Source of the DNA: an uncultured Oscillibacter sp.
GTDB lineage: Bacteria > Bacillota > Clostridia > Oscillospirales > Oscillospiraceae
Length of the DNA: 64,000 bases
Direction of reading: 5' to 3'
Assembly (NCBI GenBank): GCA_947577075.1
Contig: CANPTW010000006.1
Span: 21,311-85,310 of the forward strand
This document shows, piece after piece, positions 60,498 through 64,000 of the stretch (positions are counted from its first letter, which is position 1; the number at the start of each line of letters is the position of its first letter). Position numbers and translations under genes: made by a program. Under the pieces are notes generated by a model. The model was not told the origin of the DNA, did not search any database, and saw only the letters and a list, made by a program, of their open reading frames with translations.

Positions 60498-62618
60498 TTA
60501 CAGGAAGCTCATCAGGTTGAAGGCCAGGATCAGGCCGGAGAACACGATGGACACGGTGGAGCACAGCTTGATCAGGATGTTCAGGGACGGGCCGGAGGTG
60601 TCCTTGAAGGGGTCGCCCACGGTGTCGCCCACCACCGCCGCCTTGTGCTGGTCGGAGCCCTTGCCGCCGTGGTGGCCGGTCTCAATGTATTTTTTCGCGT
60701 TGTCCCAGGCGCCGCCGGCGTTGGACATGAACACCGCCATGGCGAAGCCGGAGACGGACACGCCGCCCAGCAGACCCACAACGCCGGTAGGCCCGAGGAT
60801 CAGTCCGGTGAGGATGGGCACCACGATGGCCAGCACGGCGGGGGTCACCATCTCATGAAGGGCGCCCTTGGTGCAAAGGCCCACGCAGGAGGCGTAGTCC
60901 GGCTCGGCCTTGTACTCCATGATGCCGGGAATCTCCTTGAACTGGCGGCGGACCTCCACCACGATGGACTGGGCCGCCTTCTGCACGGCGTTCATGGTCT
61001 CGGCGGTGAAGACGAAGGTCAGCATGGCCCCGATGAAGAGGCCGACCAGGACCGTGGGGCTGGTGAGGGTGAAGTTCAGAATCTCGTCGGTGTTGTCCTG
61101 AACGATGTTGACATAGCTGACCAGCAGGGCCAGGGCGGTGAGGGAGGCGGAGCCGATGGCGAAGCCCTTGCCGGTGGCGGCGGTGGTGTTGCCCAGGGAG
61201 TCCAGGGCGTCGGTGCGCTGGCGGACGGTCTCGGGCAGGCCGCTCATCTCGGCGATGCCGCCGGCGTTGTCGGCCACGGGGCCGTAGGCGTCCGTCGCCA
61301 GGGTGATGCCCAGGGTGGAGAGCATGCCCACGCCGGCGATGCCGATGCCGTAGAGGCCCTGGTTGAAGGCGGCGGTGAAGTGGCCCGCGCCGTCCACGAT
61401 CTGGATGGTGCCGCCGGCGGCGAAGTAGCTCACCAGCACGGCCACGGCCACGATGAGGATGGAGGTCATGGTGGACTTCAGCCCCAGGGAGATGCCGCCG
61501 ATGATGATGGTGGCGGAGCCGGTCTCGGAGGCCGCCGCCAGCTCCTGGGTGGGCTTGTAGGTGTCGGAGGTGTAATACTCGGTGAAGTAGCCGATGGCGC
61601 AGCCGCCGATCAGGCCGCAGAGGATGGCGATGTACACGCCCCAGCTGCCCAGAATCCAATAGGTCAGGGGAGCCGCCAGCACGGCCGCCAGCACGGCGGC
61701 GGTGTAGGTGCCGGTGCGCAGGCTCTTCAGCAGGGACTCCTGGGTGGCGTCCTCCCGGGTCTTCACCAGGAAGGACCCGAAGATGGAGCAGATGATGCCG
61801 CAGACCGCCAGGGCCACGGGGAGCAGCATGCCGTTCCAGCCGTAGCCGCCCACGGCGCCCAGGGCGAAGGTGGCCAGGATGGAGCCCACATAGGACTCGT
61901 AGAGGTCCGCGCCCATGCCGGCCACGTCGCCCACGTTGTCTCCCACGTTGTCGGCGATGGTGGCGGGGTTCCGGGGGTCGTCCTCGGGGATGCCCGCTTC
62001 AACCTTGCCCACCAGGTCCGCGCCCACGTCGGCGGCCTTGGTGTAGATGCCGCCGCCCACCCGGGCGAACAGCGCCATGAAGGAAGCGCCCATACCGTTC
62101 ATGACCATGATGTTGCCCAGGGCGATGGGATCGTTCACGCCGAAGGCGTACCGCAGCAGGAAGAACCACATGGTGATGTCCAGCATGCCCAGGCCCACCA
62201 CGGTGAAGCCCATGACGGAGCCGGAGGAGAAGGCCACCCGCAGGCCCTTGTTCAGGCTCTCGGAGGCGGCCTGCGCGGTGCGGGCGTTGGAGTTGGTGGC
62301 GATCTTCATGCCGATGAAGCCCGCCAGCATGGAGAAGATGCCGCCGGTGACAAAGGCGAAGGGGGTGAACTTGGAGAGCATCTTTCCGCCGGTGGCAAAC
62401 GCAATCACCAGAAGAATGACGAAGACCACGACGAAGACCTTAAATACCGTGGTGTACTGCTGCTTTAAGTAAGCGTTTGCGCCGGAGCGGATGTTAGCCG
62501 CGATTTTGCGCATTTTTTCGCTTCCTTCTGAGTAAGAAAGCACTTTTTTTGCCTGCATAACGGCAAAAAGTCCGGCGACCAGCGCGCCGATAAAGCCAAT
62601 CCAAAACAAGTTTTCCAT
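60498..62618 (-). CDS. hppA: K+-dependent membrane pyrophosphatase
   Basis: A 706-residue pump with about 16 spans that couples pyrophosphate hydrolysis to H+ or Na+ transport. The active-site stretches are ADVGADLVGKVEAGIPEDD, NVGDNVGDVAGMGADL and DNAGGIAEM. The position after GNTT is Ala (GNTTAATGKGFAIGSAS), the mark of the K+-dependent subfamily. The ion (Na+ or H+) cannot be settled from motif reading. It is a single-gene unit with its own promoter. Confidence 0.92.
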   Translation of the reverse strand: MENLFWIGFIGALVAGLFAVMQAKKVLSYSEGSEKMRKIAANIRSGANAYLKQQYTTVFKVFVVVFVILLVIAFATGGKMLSKFTPFAFVTGGIFSMLAGFIGMKIATNSNARTAQAASESLNKGLRVAFSSGSVMGFTVVGLGMLDITMWFFLLRYAFGVNDPIALGNIMVMNGMGASFMALFARVGGGIYTKAADVGADLVGKVEAGIPEDDPRNPATIADNVGDNVGDVAGMGADLYESYVGSILATFALGAVGGYGWNGMLLPVALAVCGIICSIFGSFLVKTREDATQESLLKSLRTGTYTAAVLAAVLAAPLTYWILGSWGVYIAILCGLIGGCAIGYFTEYYTSDTYKPTQELAAASETGSATIIIGGISLGLKSTMTSILIVAVAVLVSYFAAGGTIQIVDGAGHFTAAFNQGLYGIGIAGVGMLSTLGITLATDAYGPVADNAGGIAEMSGLPETVRQRTDALDSLGNTTAATGKGFAIGSASLTALALLVSYVNIVQDNTDEILNFTLTSPTVLVGLFIGAMLTFVFTAETMNAVQKAAQSIVVEVRRQFKEIPGIMEYKAEPDYASCVGLCTKGALHEMVTPAVLAIVVPILTGLILGPTGVVGLLGGVSVSGFAMAVFMSNAGGAWDNAKKYIETGHHGGKGSDQHKAAVVGDTVGDPFKDTSGPSLNILIKLCSTVSIVFSGLILAFNLMSFL

Positions 62619-62665
62619 AGATTTCTCTCCTCCTTTTGGTTTTGCAACCCTTGGCTGTTAGGCTT

Positions 62666-62693
62666 ATTGTAACATATCCAAACATTTTTTCAA
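62666..62693 (-). promoter_or_regulatory. Promoter of hppA
   Basis: On the minus strand TTGAAA and TACAAT with a 16-bp spacer, about 48 bp before the ATG. The rest of 62694-62970 is AT-rich with no gene seen. Confidence 0.65.
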
Positions 62694-62969
62694 GAGATGA
62701 ATCGGCTTTTTCTTACGCAAACGTTGTATTTCTTACAATTGACCAAAAGGGGGCTTGTAAATATGGGCATGTTGCTTTAGTATCCGGGAAAATTTTCGTA
62801 AATGTGCTGGTTTTATAGCGCAAATTTTGACATTTTCATAACAATCTTTCCGGACTTTGGGGAGGCCGCCTTGAAAAATTCAATATATTCACGCAAAAAG
62901 CAAAAATTTTGCGTGATTTTTTGCGCTTCCCCTCAAGCGGGGGCCCCCATTTTAACGCACCGCTTTACG

Positions 62970-63003
62970 AAAAAGCCCCCTGGACAGGCGTTTGTCCAGG
63001 GGG
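62970..63003 (-). terminator. Terminator of the IseA-like lipoprotein gene
   Basis: Stem CCCCCTGGACA/TGTCCAGGGGG; on the minus strand it is followed by CTTTTTC. Confidence 0.8.
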
Positions 63004-63020
63004 GAAGCGTTTTTCAGGCT

Positions 63021-63650
63021 TCAATAGACCAGCTGAAAATCGGTGAAGACCCAGCGGCCCTCGGAAAAGGCGTAGGGAAAGGACCAGCTTTCCAGGCCCA
63101 CCACGGTTTCCCCGTCCTCCGCCAAAAGGTCCACCATCACGTTGACGGAGTAGGCGGTTTCCTCCAGCTGTTCGGCCTCGACATGGACCGCGCCCTTTCC
63201 GTTCTCCCGGTCCCGGCTGCTGCCGGAGAAGTAAAGCGCGCCGCCGATGTCCTGGTATCGGATGCGGGAGGCTTCCCCGCCGAGCAGCGCTTCCGCCAGC
63301 TCCTGGGAAAAGACGCCCCGCAGATAGGCCCGCAGGTCCTCCAGCTCCTCGATGCCGTCCATGTCCACCCGGTAAAAGACCGCGCCGTTTTCCCGGACGG
63401 TTTCGCCGGAGGTGGGCAGCGGGGCCAGGTCGAACCAGCCGTAAACCCTCTGGGCCTGGTGGTAGGCGTCCAGAATTTCGCTTTCCGATAGGGGCCGGGC
63501 GGCGGATTCCACCAGGGCGGAACGCATGTGCTCCGCGGAGACCGGCGGAATTTCGGGGGCGGGGGCGCTGGAAACGGGGGCCGGATCGGCGGGGGCGGCA
63601 CAGCCCGCCAGCGAAACGGCAAGCAGCAGCGCGGCAGTCGTTTTCCGCAT
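63021..63650 (-). CDS. Putative lipoprotein, IseA-like
   Basis: A 209-residue lipoprotein: signal peptide with lipobox LAGC (Cys about residue 17), Pro/Ala linker, then a domain with SESEILDAYHQAQRVYGWF, DMDGIEELEDLRAYLRGVFS and FTDFQLVY. This pattern resembles IseA-type inhibitors of DL-endopeptidases (wall hydrolases), but I rank that as likely, not sure. GGAGG lies before ATG 63650. It is a single-gene unit. Confidence 0.6.
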   Translation of the reverse strand: MRKTTAALLLAVSLAGCAAPADPAPVSSAPAPEIPPVSAEHMRSALVESAARPLSESEILDAYHQAQRVYGWFDLAPLPTSGETVRENGAVFYRVDMDGIEELEDLRAYLRGVFSQELAEALLGGEASRIRYQDIGGALYFSGSSRDRENGKGAVHVEAEQLEETAYSVNVMVDLLAEDGETVVGLESWSFPYAFSEGRWVFTDFQLVY

Positions 63651-63840
63651 GACGGCCTCCCCCCTTTCAAAGCCAGGCTCCTCTGCCGCCCCGGAAGGCG
63701 GGCCGTCCGCTCCGGGGGGCTTTCCTATATTTAATGTATCATAGTTCCGGCCAAAAAGCCACGACAGTTTTCCGTAATTTCCACGATTTTTTCCCGGCTT
63801 TTTTGGCGCGGATATCCAAGATGTAGCGGTGCGGACGGGA

Positions 63841-63866
63841 GCCCCGCCCCAATTGTGGGGCGGGGC
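63841..63866. terminator. Perfect 10-bp hairpin near the contig end
   Basis: GCCCCGCCCC/GGGGCGGGGC with a 6-nt loop; no T-run on either side. It may be a terminator remnant. Confidence 0.4.
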
Positions 63867-63883
63867 GGCGAGATGCGGCGGGA

Positions 63884-63940
63884 CGGGGGAGGGGGGGGGG
63901 CCCCCGGGCCCCCCCCCCCCCCCCACCAAAAAAAAAAAAG
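63884..63940. other. Low-complexity G/C/A homopolymer stretch, probable contig-end artefact
   Basis: Runs of G, then C, then A, ending close to the window edge. This pattern is typical of sequencing or assembly errors at contig ends. Bases after about 63880 should not be trusted. Confidence 0.7.
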
Positions 63941-64000
63941 CAAAGGAAAAAACGCTATTGGTTTTTCCACCCGGCGCCGGGGGGGTTTAATAGGAAACCC

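Noticed and set aside
63731..63970. 79-codon frame at the contig end
   Set aside because: It lies in homopolymer runs that look like sequencing artefacts.

Overview
The window looks like a contig end from a high-GC, endospore-forming Clostridia genome, most like the Oscillospiraceae (Flavonifractor/Lawsonibacter type). The basis is spoIIID, ATP-type PEP carboxykinase, SLH-domain proteins, TraX, AgrC/LytTR-type signalling, a K+-dependent membrane pyrophosphatase and strong GC codon bias. No species name can be proved from sequence alone.

Layout. (1) 1-8.65 kb is the right part of an integrated element of the Tn4451/TndX kind: the tail of an ABC ATPase, three exported proteins, a sigma-like gene and an HTH gene, a structured noncoding stretch, TnpW, a catalytically odd short resolvase, and a large serine recombinase. 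The recombinase is split by a ~1.05 kb insertion carrying a membrane-protein gene. A five-copy operator-like dyad precedes both the lipoprotein operon and tnpW. (2) 8.8-15.5 kb is chromosome: galM, dacF, a phosphoglucose-isomerase-like protein without catalytic residues, a small P-loop protein, a membrane protein and pckA. (3) 15.6-25.2 kb is a complete inovirus (filamentous phage) prophage: gpV-like protein, HUH Rep, an odd tRNA, coat-like small membrane proteins, a pIII-like adhesin, a Zot/pI assembly ATPase, an IS30-type transposase and a block of small regulators. It is bounded by a 16-bp direct repeat with symmetric inner inverted repeats. (4) 25.3-47.6 kb is chromosome: a MerR regulator, SLH proteins, hemolysin-III, a full F-type ATP synthase operon with a delta-alpha fusion, two AgrC-like kinases and a LytTR regulator, TraX, a Bce-like ABC transporter, an SLH-transglutaminase, an LCP ligase and SpoIIID. 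(5) 47.7-58 kb is a long minus-strand housekeeping run: M18 aminopeptidase, a Sua5-CoaE fusion, RF1, flavodoxin, YdcF, ABC-F, MurF and Ddl. (6) 58-64 kb holds a DUF362 ferredoxin with a MerR-type promoter, an SSB-like protein, HppA and a lipoprotein, then a low-complexity contig end.

The most unusual signals are: the inovirus, with an initiator-like tRNA that has a UUC anticodon and four TGTAACACA hairpin modules around its transposase; a dispersed repeat that sits inside rho-independent terminators and is flanked on both sides by a full copy of the local terminator hairpin; and a MerR operator shared by merR and a DUF362 gene 32 kb away. GC-rich shadow ORFs are common and were left out. Boundaries of mobile elements are inferred from repeats and gene content, not from comparison with an empty site.
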